From: CAYMUR01 sp964393615 | Lineage (GTDB): Bacteria; Planctomycetota; Planctomycetia; Pirellulales; Pirellulaceae | Length of the DNA: 64,000 nt | Direction of reading: 5' to 3' | NCBI GenBank assembly: GCA_964393615.1 | Contig: CAYMUR010000018.1 | Span: 1 to 64,000 of the forward strand | Program-made: the position numbers and the translations under genes | Shown here: positions 57,268 to 64,000 of the stretch, one piece after another | How positions within the stretch are numbered: the stretch's first letter is position 1 | Layout: each line of letters opens with the position of its first letter | Notes under the pieces: generated by a model | Told to the model about the DNA's origin: nothing | Database searches by the model: none | What the model saw: the letters and a program-made list of their open reading frames with translations, nothing else

Positions 57268-58569
57268 TCAATCAAGGACTCGCATTTTTACCATCTTGTC
57301 ACGGACGCTGGGAAGATTCTGTAAAGATTGGCCTGCCGTGTGCATGGGGCCTTCGGCAGCAGTATGTGTCATGATAACCAGTGGCAAGCCAGGCGATTTC
57401 GACTTGGAAGGAGGTTCGTGCTGAATCAGTGAGGAGATTGAAATTTGATGATCCGCAAGGACGCCCGTGATTTCTGCCAACACACCAGGATTGTCATCCA
57501 CAGCCAGGCGCAGATAATATCGTCCTGGCACGCGATCTGGATCACTGAGTCCTATGGATTCTGTATCTTGTGATTGCAGATTTAACGTTTGGAAAGTCAG
57601 TTGAGTGCGACCGACAGCAGTATCAATCAGGTCCGCCATGACGGCGGAAGCGGTCGGCATTTGGCCTGCACCCAGGCCATGAAAAAAAACATCACCGATG
57701 GCATCCCCTACGATATTAATGGCATTGTAGGCACCACGGACTTCTCCTAATGGTGTTCCACACCGAACTAGCGTCGGCGAGACATGCAGTTCCAATCCAG
57801 TGGATGCGAGATCAGCCATGGCTAACAGCTTGACACGATAACCCAATTCAGCGGCGTATTGCAAATCGATCGAGTCAAGTCCTTCGATACCTGTGCTAGG
57901 AATGTCTCGCCAATGAACACGAGCCCCAAAAGCCAGTTGGGCTAAGATAGCTAGTTTTTGTACGGCGTCAGTTCCGTCTACGTCCATCGTTGGATCCGCT
58001 TCGGCATAACCTCGTTGTTGTGCTTCGGCAACGGCATCCGCGTACTGGGTACCCGCTTGTTCCATTTGTGAAACGATGAAATTGCTTGTCCCATTAAGAA
58101 TGCCGCTCAACGAAGTAATTTGGTTACTGGAAAGGCATTGACAGATGTTGGTGATGATCGGAATACCGCCAGCCACGGATGCTTCGAACGCGATCGAACG
58201 CTCCATTTTCCGGGCGAGATCAAACAATTCTGTACCATGTTCTGCCAGTAGCGCCTTGTTTGCTGTGACAACGTCCTTACCGGCCTTGAGTAGTTGCCGC
58301 ATGATCGTACGGGCTGGCTCCAGGCCGCCGATTAACTGGGCCACGACAGTGATTTCGGAATTGCTGAGAATTTTTTCCAAATCCTCTGAAATGAGATTAT
58401 CGGGGAGTTGGCAGTCGCGAGGTTTGGTTTTGTCGCGCACAACCACCTGGGCTAATCGCATAGGCCGTCCAGCATTTCGTGCGACAAGGTCACTACGTTC
58501 CGTCAGTATTTTCGCAACGCCAGAACCGACTGTTCCTAACCCAATGAGCCCAATATTTAATGTATTCAT
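57268..58569 (-). CDS. hom: Homoserine dehydrogenase
   Basis: A 433-residue Hom. The NAD(P)-binding motif is IGLIGLGTVGSGVAKIL, the catalytic domain contains LNGTSNFIVSQM and GYAEADPTMDVDGTDAVQKL, and a C-terminal ACT domain (about 345-433) begins YYLRLAVDDNPGVLAEITGV. It reduces aspartate semialdehyde to homoserine and is usually inhibited by threonine through the ACT domain. It is the first gene of a minus-strand group with the ApgM-family gene and lysC, covering aspartate phosphorylation, homoserine formation and probably homoserine phosphorylation. Confidence 0.96.
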   Translation of the reverse strand: MNTLNIGLIGLGTVGSGVAKILTERSDLVARNAGRPMRLAQVVVRDKTKPRDCQLPDNLISEDLEKILSNSEITVVAQLIGGLEPARTIMRQLLKAGKDVVTANKALLAEHGTELFDLARKMERSIAFEASVAGGIPIITNICQCLSSNQITSLSGILNGTSNFIVSQMEQAGTQYADAVAEAQQRGYAEADPTMDVDGTDAVQKLAILAQLAFGARVHWRDIPSTGIEGLDSIDLQYAAELGYRVKLLAMADLASTGLELHVSPTLVRCGTPLGEVRGAYNAINIVGDAIGDVFFHGLGAGQMPTASAVMADLIDTAVGRTQLTFQTLNLQSQDTESIGLSDPDRVPGRYYLRLAVDDNPGVLAEITGVLADHQISISSLIQHEPPSKSKSPGLPLVIMTHTAAEGPMHTAGQSLQNLPSVRDKMVKMRVLD

Positions 58570-58793
58570 CGCGTTGACATGGTTGGTTTAGGGTGAATGA
58601 GTGGCATGATAAAAACACGGCAATTTTTCAGGGAAAAATATTCCATCGGTCCGGATACCATTTGGAGTCCCCTGGTTAGACGAAGGTTCTTCTAGATATG
58701 TTAGGATGTTCGAGAGATACTCGTCAACCAATGGTTGATTTGTGAACCTCCTTGCATGGACTTGCCAGCCTTTTCAATTCCCCAGGAACAACC

Positions 58794-59852
58794 ATGGATA
58801 CTGCTGCCAAAGAGTTCTTCATTCGATTACTGGAAACCCCCAGTCCCTCTGGGTACGAACGTCCGATTCAGGACTTGGTGCGTGAATACGTTGGATCTTT
58901 TGCTGATGACGTCAAAACCGATTTGCACGGGAACGTCATTGCTTGTGTCAATCCAGGAGCGCCATTACGGGTCATGTTGGCTGGCCATTGTGACCAGATT
59001 GGTTTGATCGTAACACAAATTGATGGAGATGGTTTTATCTACAGTCAGGCGATTGGTGGTTGGGATCCACAGCAACTGATTGGGCAACGGATGACGATCT
59101 GGACCAGTGACGGTCCGCTGCCAGCGGTGATTGCCCGGAAAGCAATTCATTTACTCAGTGATGAAGAACGGAAGCAGGTCGTAAAACCGAAGGACTTGTG
59201 GCTAGACATTGGCGCACGGAACGGCGATGAGGCGAAACAGGTTGTACGCATTGGTGATGCGGTGACATTACAGCTGGGATTTCAAGCAATGCCAAATCGA
59301 TTGGCCAACGCACCGGGGATGGACGACGCGACAGGCCTGTGGGTGGTCATGGAATCGCTCCGACGTGCTCAAAAGCAAGGACTAAATTGTTCACTCTACG
59401 CTGTCTCTACCGTGCAGGAAGAAATAGGTTTGCGTGGTGCAAGGACCAGTGCGTTCGGAATCGATCCTCACGTTGGAGTTGCTGTAGACGTAACACATGC
59501 CACGGATTGTCCGACGGTTGATAAGAATCAGAATGGGGACATCAAATTAGGTAGTGGGCCTGTTATATTTCGCGGCCCGAATATGAATCCTGTAGTGGTA
59601 AACCGGCTGTTAGAAACTTGTGATGCTGACAAAATTTCTTATCAAATAGCTGCAAGTGGCAGGGCACAGCCGAACGATTCTAACACGATTCAAATTAGTC
59701 GTGCGGGTGTTGCGGCAGGACTGGTAGCGATTCCGAACCGTTACATGCATAGTGCGGTAGAGACAATTTCTTTGGACGATATTGAGTCTGCGGCAAATCT
59801 GTTAGCCGGATTTGCAATTCGCATTGAAAGCGATACAGATTTCACGCCTTAG
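58794..59852 (+). CDS. M42-family metallopeptidase (glutamyl aminopeptidase type)
   Basis: A 352-residue dinuclear zinc aminopeptidase of the M42 family. Ligands and catalytic residues appear in order: MLAGHCDQIGLIV (His, Asp), NAPGMDDATGLWV (bridging Asp), VSTVQEEIGLRGA (Glu-Glu pair), AVDVTHATD (Asp) and PNRYMHSAVE (His). These enzymes form large tetrahedral complexes that trim peptides in the cytoplasm. The ATG at 58794 has AGGA 7 bases upstream (CAGGAACAACC); the longer TTG start at 58752 is not needed. Confidence 0.94.
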   Translation: MDTAAKEFFIRLLETPSPSGYERPIQDLVREYVGSFADDVKTDLHGNVIACVNPGAPLRVMLAGHCDQIGLIVTQIDGDGFIYSQAIGGWDPQQLIGQRMTIWTSDGPLPAVIARKAIHLLSDEERKQVVKPKDLWLDIGARNGDEAKQVVRIGDAVTLQLGFQAMPNRLANAPGMDDATGLWVVMESLRRAQKQGLNCSLYAVSTVQEEIGLRGARTSAFGIDPHVGVAVDVTHATDCPTVDKNQNGDIKLGSGPVIFRGPNMNPVVVNRLLETCDADKISYQIAASGRAQPNDSNTIQISRAGVAAGLVAIPNRYMHSAVETISLDDIESAANLLAGFAIRIESDTDFTP

Positions 59853-59970
59853 CGAGAGCCGTCGCGAAATAGTCGTTTGTCAATGCGCAGAAATTTAAAG
59901 CCAGTGCCGGTTTACTGCATTGGCTTGTTAACGTGGAGTCGATCGGTCTCTGGGGTACATGCTTTCGGAA

Positions 59971-61050
59971 TCATTTTCTGAGGTTATTACCGAGTGGAAT
60001 GAGCGGGCCACTGGCCTGTTCGAGCACTTCACGTACTGCTTCGACAGCGATAGCGAAATTAAGGTTTTGCGCATTATTTTGACTAGTTACAGCATTGACC
60101 CCCACGACCTCACCACGCATGTTGACCAAGGGTCCACCGCTATTGCCTTCGGAAATGGAGGCATCCGTTTGAATCCAGGGCACATTTGTCAATATACCGA
60201 CGTTGCGCATTTCTCTTGATGTACGTAAGCCACTAACGATGCCCTTGGTCATGGAAAAAGAGAAGTCCAATGGCGCGCCAAAAGCGGCAACGTCTTCGCC
60301 TTTTCGAGGCGTTTCTGGTGCCAGTGGCAGGGGGGGGATTGGATGAGTGGATGGAGACAACTTCAATACAGCCAAGTCTTTTTCGGGCGCCAGGGCCAGC
60401 GCTCCATCGATCATTGTAATTCGACCATCTTTGAACTCAACGTGGGCAAATTCAACATTGTGGATGACATGATAGTTGGTAATAACAACCCCACTGGCAT
60501 GTACGACAAATCCACTGGCGGTACCTTTGCGGTTGGCTCGAAAAGTATTGATTCGGACGACCGCCGGTTCGACCAAATCGACTAGGTCAACCAGATTTGC
60601 AACGGGTTCATTTCGTTTGCTTGGACTCCACGTTGCGATATTTCCCCAATCTTCGGGTATTTCGCGACTAGCATCATCCAATGCTCGCTGTTGAATGTAA
60701 GCGTCGGCAAGCGATTGGGTATGCGAATCCATTTCGATGAGGTTTGCTTTTTCGAACCTCGTGTCGTTGGCCGGATCATGGGTGTTGTAAAGGGTCGTAA
60801 CGACTATTAAAACAATGCAGCCTAAGCAGCAGGACCCTCCCGCCATTAAGATCTTAACCGTTAGACCGGGACCAATCTGGTTTTTGACCTGAGTTTTGCG
60901 ATCATGGTCTTTCAAAAGGCTCAACGGTAGCCAAATGCGGGGGATGTGAAATATTTCCCGACAAACTGGGCAGCGAGCTAACCGCCCTTTGGCTTCCGTT
61001 GGCAGGGGCAGATTTTGGCCACAATGAGGGCATTGAATGGGGGTAATCAT
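59971..61050 (-). CDS. Membrane-anchored trypsin-like protease with N-terminal zinc ribbon
   Basis: A 359-residue protein. Residues 7-30 form a zinc ribbon (CPHC...CPVC), about 64-86 a membrane helix (KILMAGGSCCLGCIVLIVV), and about 160-345 a trypsin-like domain of the HtrA kind with His near 192 (TNYHVIH), Asp near 224 (EKDLAVLKL) and Ser near 303 (SEGNSGGPLV). There is no PDZ domain. The layout suggests a ribbon in the cytoplasm and a protease in the periplasm, as in other planctomycete zinc-ribbon proteases. Its substrate is unknown. It is divergent from groEL with 392 bases between. Confidence 0.9.
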   Translation of the reverse strand: MITPIQCPHCGQNLPLPTEAKGRLARCPVCREIFHIPRIWLPLSLLKDHDRKTQVKNQIGPGLTVKILMAGGSCCLGCIVLIVVTTLYNTHDPANDTRFEKANLIEMDSHTQSLADAYIQQRALDDASREIPEDWGNIATWSPSKRNEPVANLVDLVDLVEPAVVRINTFRANRKGTASGFVVHASGVVITNYHVIHNVEFAHVEFKDGRITMIDGALALAPEKDLAVLKLSPSTHPIPPLPLAPETPRKGEDVAAFGAPLDFSFSMTKGIVSGLRTSREMRNVGILTNVPWIQTDASISEGNSGGPLVNMRGEVVGVNAVTSQNNAQNLNFAIAVEAVREVLEQASGPLIPLGNNLRK

Positions 61051-61160
61051 GGCTGACAGTGAAAAGTGACAGGTAAATAGGTTAATTTAACTCCATCATA
61101 TATACAGTTAGAGAAAAATTCGCGTTGACCCGAAAATCAAGCAAAAAATTTGCCGGGAAC

Positions 61161-61173
61161 TGCCAAATTGGCA
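61161..61173. promoter_or_regulatory. Palindrome, possible activator-binding site
   Basis: TGCCAAATTGGCA: 6-bp arms (TGCCAA/TTGGCA) around one central base. It lies about 100 bases upstream of the groEL -24 box, the usual distance for enhancer-binding proteins that activate sigma-54 polymerase. Role inferred from position. Confidence 0.4.
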
Positions 61174-61270
61174 TGTCATTTCTGGTGGCAGACAGGTCTC
61201 TTTGGAAGTGACTGGGGAACGATTGCCGTAAATCCTTTAGTGCAAGTGGATTGTGAGTCAAGGGTAGCTG

Positions 61271-61287
61271 TTGGCACGATGCTTGCA
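61271..61287 (+). promoter_or_regulatory. Sigma-54 (-24/-12) promoter of groEL
   Basis: TTGGCACGATGCTTGCA is an exact match to the consensus YTGGCACGrNNNTTGCW, with GG at 61273-61274 and GC at 61285-61286. Expected start of transcription is near 61298, giving a leader of about 145 bases before the groEL GTG. Confidence 0.8.
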
Positions 61288-61442
61288 TTGTAAGGGGATT
61301 TTACGGAGACGTCTGCCAAAAGCGAACGGGATTGATCCTGTCTTTCCATTCTCCTTCCTGCTTACTAACCGGCTAACGATATCCACCCCGGGGGGCGGAG
61401 TCGGAACGAAAATAGTCCCTCAAAACTAGGAGGTAATTCGAC

Positions 61443-63170
61443 GTGGCGAAAAAAATGGTTTTTGAAGATGAAGCTCGTCAGCCTTTATTGGCGGGTGTAT
61501 CGAAGCTGGCCAGGGCTGTCAAAAGTACCTTAGGACCTCGAGGGCGTAATGCCGTGTTGGACAAAGGGTGGGGTTCTCCCAAGGTAACTAAGGATGGCGT
61601 TACGGTTGCCGAAGATATTGAATTGGACGATCCGAACGAAAATCTAGGTGCTCAGCTTGTCAAAGAAGCAGCCAGCAAGACGAATGACGTGGCTGGTGAC
61701 GGAACCACCACGGCTACGGTGTTGGCTGAAGCGGTCTTTCGCGAAGGCATCAAAATGGTGACTGCTGGAGCGGACGCGATGGCACTTGCACGTGGAATCA
61801 GTCAGGCCACTCAAGCGGCTAGTGCCGCCATTGGCAAGCAAGCTGTTTCGATCGACGAAAAAAATCGCAAAGAAATTCAGCAGATTGCTACCATTGCGGG
61901 AAATAATGATCCGACAATTGGCAGCGTGCTTTCGGAAGCTTTTGTCAAGGTTGGTAAGGATGGTGTGATTACTGTCGAAGAAGGGCGTGGCAGTGAAACG
62001 ACGGTTGAAGTGGTCGAAGGCATGCAATTTGACCGGGGATTTCTTTCGCCGCATTTTGTGACTGATGTTGATTCGCAAACAGTGGAGCTTTCTGGAGCCC
62101 TTGTGTTAATTTACGAGGAGAAGATTTCCAGTGCCAAAAAACTGGTACCTATTCTGGAGGCAGTCAGTAAAGCCAATAAGCCATTGTTGATCATTGCCGA
62201 AGATATTGAAGGTGAAGCTTTGGCGACATTGGTGGTGAATAAGATGCGTGGCATTCTGAACGTTTGTGCGGTCAAAGCTCCTGGTTATGGTGACCGTCGC
62301 AAGGCTATTTTGGGTGACATTGCCGTGCTGACCAAGGCAAATGCTGTTTACAAGGATCTTGGTGTTGATTTGGAAAGTGTTAAATTGTCTGACTTGGGGA
62401 AAGCCCGCAAGATTGATTTGACCTCGGAAAACACAACGGTTGTCGGTGGAGCTGGTTCGAAAGACGACATCGATGGCCGGGTTGAACAGATCCGCATTGA
62501 AATCGAAGTGACAGACAGTGAGTACGATCGTGAGAAGCTGCAAGAGCGCTTGGCCAAATTGGCTGGTGGTGTCGCGCAAATCAATTGTGGTGCTGCGACA
62601 GAGACCGAAATGAAAGAACGCAAGGCGCTACTGGAAGATGCCAAGTCAGCAACACAAGCCGCTTTGGAAGAAGGGGTTGTTCCTGGGGGCGGTGTTTCAT
62701 TGATTCGTGCTGAAAAGGCAATAGATAAACTTGGCCTGACGGGAGATGAGCAGTTGGGCGGAAATATTGTCAAAGCGGCACTTGAAATTCCCATGCGTGC
62801 AATCGCGGAAAATGCGGGTGTCGATGGTGCTGTGGTGGTTAGTCGAGTGCGTGCTCTCAAGTCCAAGACCGAAGGCTACAATGCCGACAAGGATACCTAC
62901 TGTGACTTGGTGGAGGCCGGTGTTATTGACCCGGCAAAAGTGGTCCGAACAGCCCTGCAAAATGCGGCTAGTGTGGCATCTTTGCTGCTAACGACCGATT
63001 CGCTTGTCACCGAAATTCCCGTGGAAGAGGAAGAAACGCCCGATCATCATGATCATCATGGCATGGGCGGCGGCATGGAAGGCATGGGCGGCGGTATGCC
63101 AGGCATGGGCGGCGGTATGCCAGGCATGGGCGGCATGGGCGGTATGGGAGGCATGCCAGGCATGATGTAA
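61443..63170 (+). CDS. groEL: Chaperonin GroEL, first copy
   Basis: A 575-residue GroEL (60-kDa chaperonin). Conserved blocks: [20 protein letters not shown], the ATPase loop [17 protein letters not shown], and [12 protein letters not shown]. The tail is a long GGM-rich repeat of about 40 residues that starts with a histidine cluster ([11 protein letters not shown]). It starts at GTG 61443, set by AGGAGGT 8 bases upstream. It folds proteins in an ATP-driven double ring with GroES. The gene is preceded by a sigma-54 promoter and followed by groES after 99 bases. Confidence 0.97.
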   Translation: MAKKMVFEDEARQPLLAGVSKLARAVKSTLGPRGRNAVLDKGWGSPKVTKDGVTVAEDIELDDPNENLGAQLVKEAASKTNDVAGDGTTTATVLAEAVFREGIKMVTAGADAMALARGISQATQAASAAIGKQAVSIDEKNRKEIQQIATIAGNNDPTIGSVLSEAFVKVGKDGVITVEEGRGSETTVEVVEGMQFDRGFLSPHFVTDVDSQTVELSGALVLIYEEKISSAKKLVPILEAVSKANKPLLIIAEDIEGEALATLVVNKMRGILNVCAVKAPGYGDRRKAILGDIAVLTKANAVYKDLGVDLESVKLSDLGKARKIDLTSENTTVVGGAGSKDDIDGRVEQIRIEIEVTDSEYDREKLQERLAKLAGGVAQINCGAATETEMKERKALLEDAKSATQAALEEGVVPGGGVSLIRAEKAIDKLGLTGDEQLGGNIVKAALEIPMRAIAENAGVDGAVVVSRVRALKSKTEGYNADKDTYCDLVEAGVIDPAKVVRTALQNAASVASLLLTTDSLVTEIPVEEEETPDHHDHHGMGGGMEGMGGGMPGMGGGMPGMGGMGGMGGMPGMM

Positions 63171-63269
63171 GCGAGGCAATGCTTGGCATGGTATGGCCCG
63201 GCAGCTCGAAATTTTTTACTTCCTGTCAAAACAAACTAAAACAAATTTTTATCTGCAAAGGAAAATATG

Positions 63270-63569
63270 ATGGCTAAATTCAAGTTGCGACCACTGGATG
63301 ACCGGGTCGTGGTTGAGTCGGTAGACGCTGAGGAAATAACTTCTGGCGGGATTGTTTTGCCTGACGCAGCACAGGAAAAACCACAGCGTGGTACGGTCGT
63401 TGCGGTAGGTCCTGGTCGCCTGATGGACAGTGGCAACCGAGGTGATTTGTCGGTTACCATTGGTGATGAGGTCATTTATGGTAAGTACGGTGGATCGGAT
63501 GTCGAAGTTGACGGTGAAGAATACAAGATACTTCGTGAAAACGATATTCTTGCCAAAGTGCTTCACTAA
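63270..63569 (+). CDS. groES: Co-chaperonin GroES
   Basis: A 99-residue GroES with FKLRPLDDRVVVESVDAEE, the mobile loop ITSGGIVLPDAAQEKPQ, and EYKILRENDILAKV at the end. It caps the GroEL ring. Two consecutive ATGs exist (63267 and 63270). AAGGA at 63258-63262 is 7 bases before the second, which is chosen. It lies between two different groEL genes and could serve both. Confidence 0.97.
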   Translation: MAKFKLRPLDDRVVVESVDAEEITSGGIVLPDAAQEKPQRGTVVAVGPGRLMDSGNRGDLSVTIGDEVIYGKYGGSDVEVDGEEYKILRENDILAKVLH

Positions 63570-63649
63570 AAAGTCGTTGCTGCGGTGATGCGCTTCGCAA
63601 AAGAGAAAGAAATCAACCAAACATTCACTTGTATAAGGAAACCTAGAGC

Positions 63650-64000
63650 GTGGCTAAACAACTTTTATTCGATGATCACGCGCGGGCCAAGATGCTGCGA
63701 GGGGTCGATAAATTAGCGGATGCAGTAGCGATCACCATGGGACCGACTGGCCGCAATGTCATTATTGACAAATCGTTTGGTGGACCAACGGTTACTAAAG
63801 ATGGTGTCACCGTGTCAAAAGAAGTTGAATTGGAAGACCGATTTGAGAATATGGGTGCCAAGCTGGTGAATGAAGTTGCCAGTAAGACGTCTGATGTTGC
63901 CGGAGACGGTACTACGACAGCAACCGTCTTGGCTCGTGCCGTCTTCAAGGAGGGTTTGCGAAACGTTGTGGCCGGTAGTAATCCGACCGCATTGCGTCGT
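63650..64000 (+). CDS. groEL: Chaperonin GroEL, second copy, N-terminal part
   Basis: The first 117 codons of a second GroEL, cut by the window edge. It starts at GTG 63650 with AAGGA about 10 bases upstream. It reads [20 protein letters not shown], then [19 protein letters not shown] and [17 protein letters not shown]. It differs clearly from the first copy (for example MGPTGRN against LGPRGRN), so it is a true paralogue and not a recent duplicate. It is 80 bases downstream of groES and probably co-transcribed. Confidence 0.95.
   Translation, partial: MAKQLLFDDHARAKMLRGVDKLADAVAITMGPTGRNVIIDKSFGGPTVTKDGVTVSKEVELEDRFENMGAKLVNEVASKTSDVAGDGTTTATVLARAVFKEGLRNVVAGSNPTALRR

Larger units (their letters stand above)
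61051..61442. other. Regulatory region between the protease and groEL
   Basis: It holds a palindrome at 61161-61173, a sigma-54 promoter at 61271-61287, and the groEL ribosome-binding site AGGAGGT (ending near 61435, 8 bases before the GTG). I found no CIRCE element (TTAGCACTC-N9-GAGTGCTAA), so HrcA control is not supported here. Confidence 0.6.

Noticed and set aside
61140..61154. AGCAA...TGCC as a reverse sigma-54 promoter for the protease
   Set aside because: The -24 part lacks the CGTGCCA core; too weak.
61051..61442. CIRCE element for HrcA
   Set aside because: No TTAGCACTC-N9-GAGTGCTAA or close variant found.
62988..63189. Antisense frames rich in Ala/His opposite the GroEL tail
   Set aside because: Shadows of the GGM repeat on the other strand.
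1..64000. tRNA, rRNA, tmRNA, CRISPR and IS elements
   Set aside because: Read through the intergenic regions without finding tRNA arms, array-like direct repeats of CRISPR size, or transposase frames.

Overview
The window looks like a chromosomal segment of a planctomycete, probably a Pirellulales-type member of Planctomycetota, assembled from a metagenome or draft genome. The evidence is a PEP-CTERM protein end, a PVC-type heme-binding dehydrogenase, PQQ-like beta-propeller proteins, an ECF sigma/anti-sigma pair whose anti-sigma carries an H-X9-DG pseudopilin-like domain, FHA signalling proteins, a PheT without its N-terminal tRNA-binding domain, and two groEL genes flanking one groES. Base composition is close to balanced. 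One 100-N gap and two 10-N gaps show it is a scaffold. I saw no tRNA, rRNA, CRISPR array, prophage or insertion sequence.

Layout. 1-2.5 kb: the end of a PEP-CTERM protein, an exported FKBP isomerase, a 14-nt tandem repeat around the 100-N gap, and an esterase. 3-7.4 kb: two GT4 glycosyltransferases and an AsnB-type amidotransferase, probably for surface polysaccharide. 7.7-13 kb: a DUF481 protein, then rpmI-rplT-pheS-pheT, with a second 14-nt-period repeat between rpmI and rplT. 13-18.3 kb: an EamA transporter, an SDR, an amidohydrolase that seems to start at CTG, and mnmA. 18.8-25 kb: the PVC heme protein and BamA with a long disordered linker. 25-29.5 kb: a minus-strand group of FHA protein, thioredoxin-like lipoprotein and FHA-cyclase. 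30.4-33.8 kb: a WYL regulator and the ECF sigma/anti-sigma pair. 34-42 kb: scattered catabolic enzymes (HpcH aldolase, sugar epimerase, SMP-30 lactonase, nitrilase) and two propeller proteins. 42-48.3 kb: two sodium/solute symporters, each coupled by an ATGA overlap to a small membrane protein. 48.4-52.5 kb: a ribose-type ABC importer whose permease has an extra alpha/beta domain. 53-58.6 kb: a hypothetical gene behind a sigma-54-type promoter, then hom, an ApgM-family proposed homoserine kinase, and lysC, which together make the aspartate-to-threonine branch. 58.8-64 kb: an M42 peptidase, a membrane-anchored trypsin-like protease, and groEL-groES-groEL.

The strongest signals beyond routine annotation are two near-perfect -24/-12 (sigma-54) promoters, one upstream of groEL1 (exact consensus, with a palindrome about 100 bp further upstream) and one upstream of the hypothetical gene at 53156. 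Also notable are the permease with an embedded Rossmann-like domain, the anti-sigma/pseudopilin fusion, and the CTG start at 15778. All family assignments come from reading motifs, without database searches.
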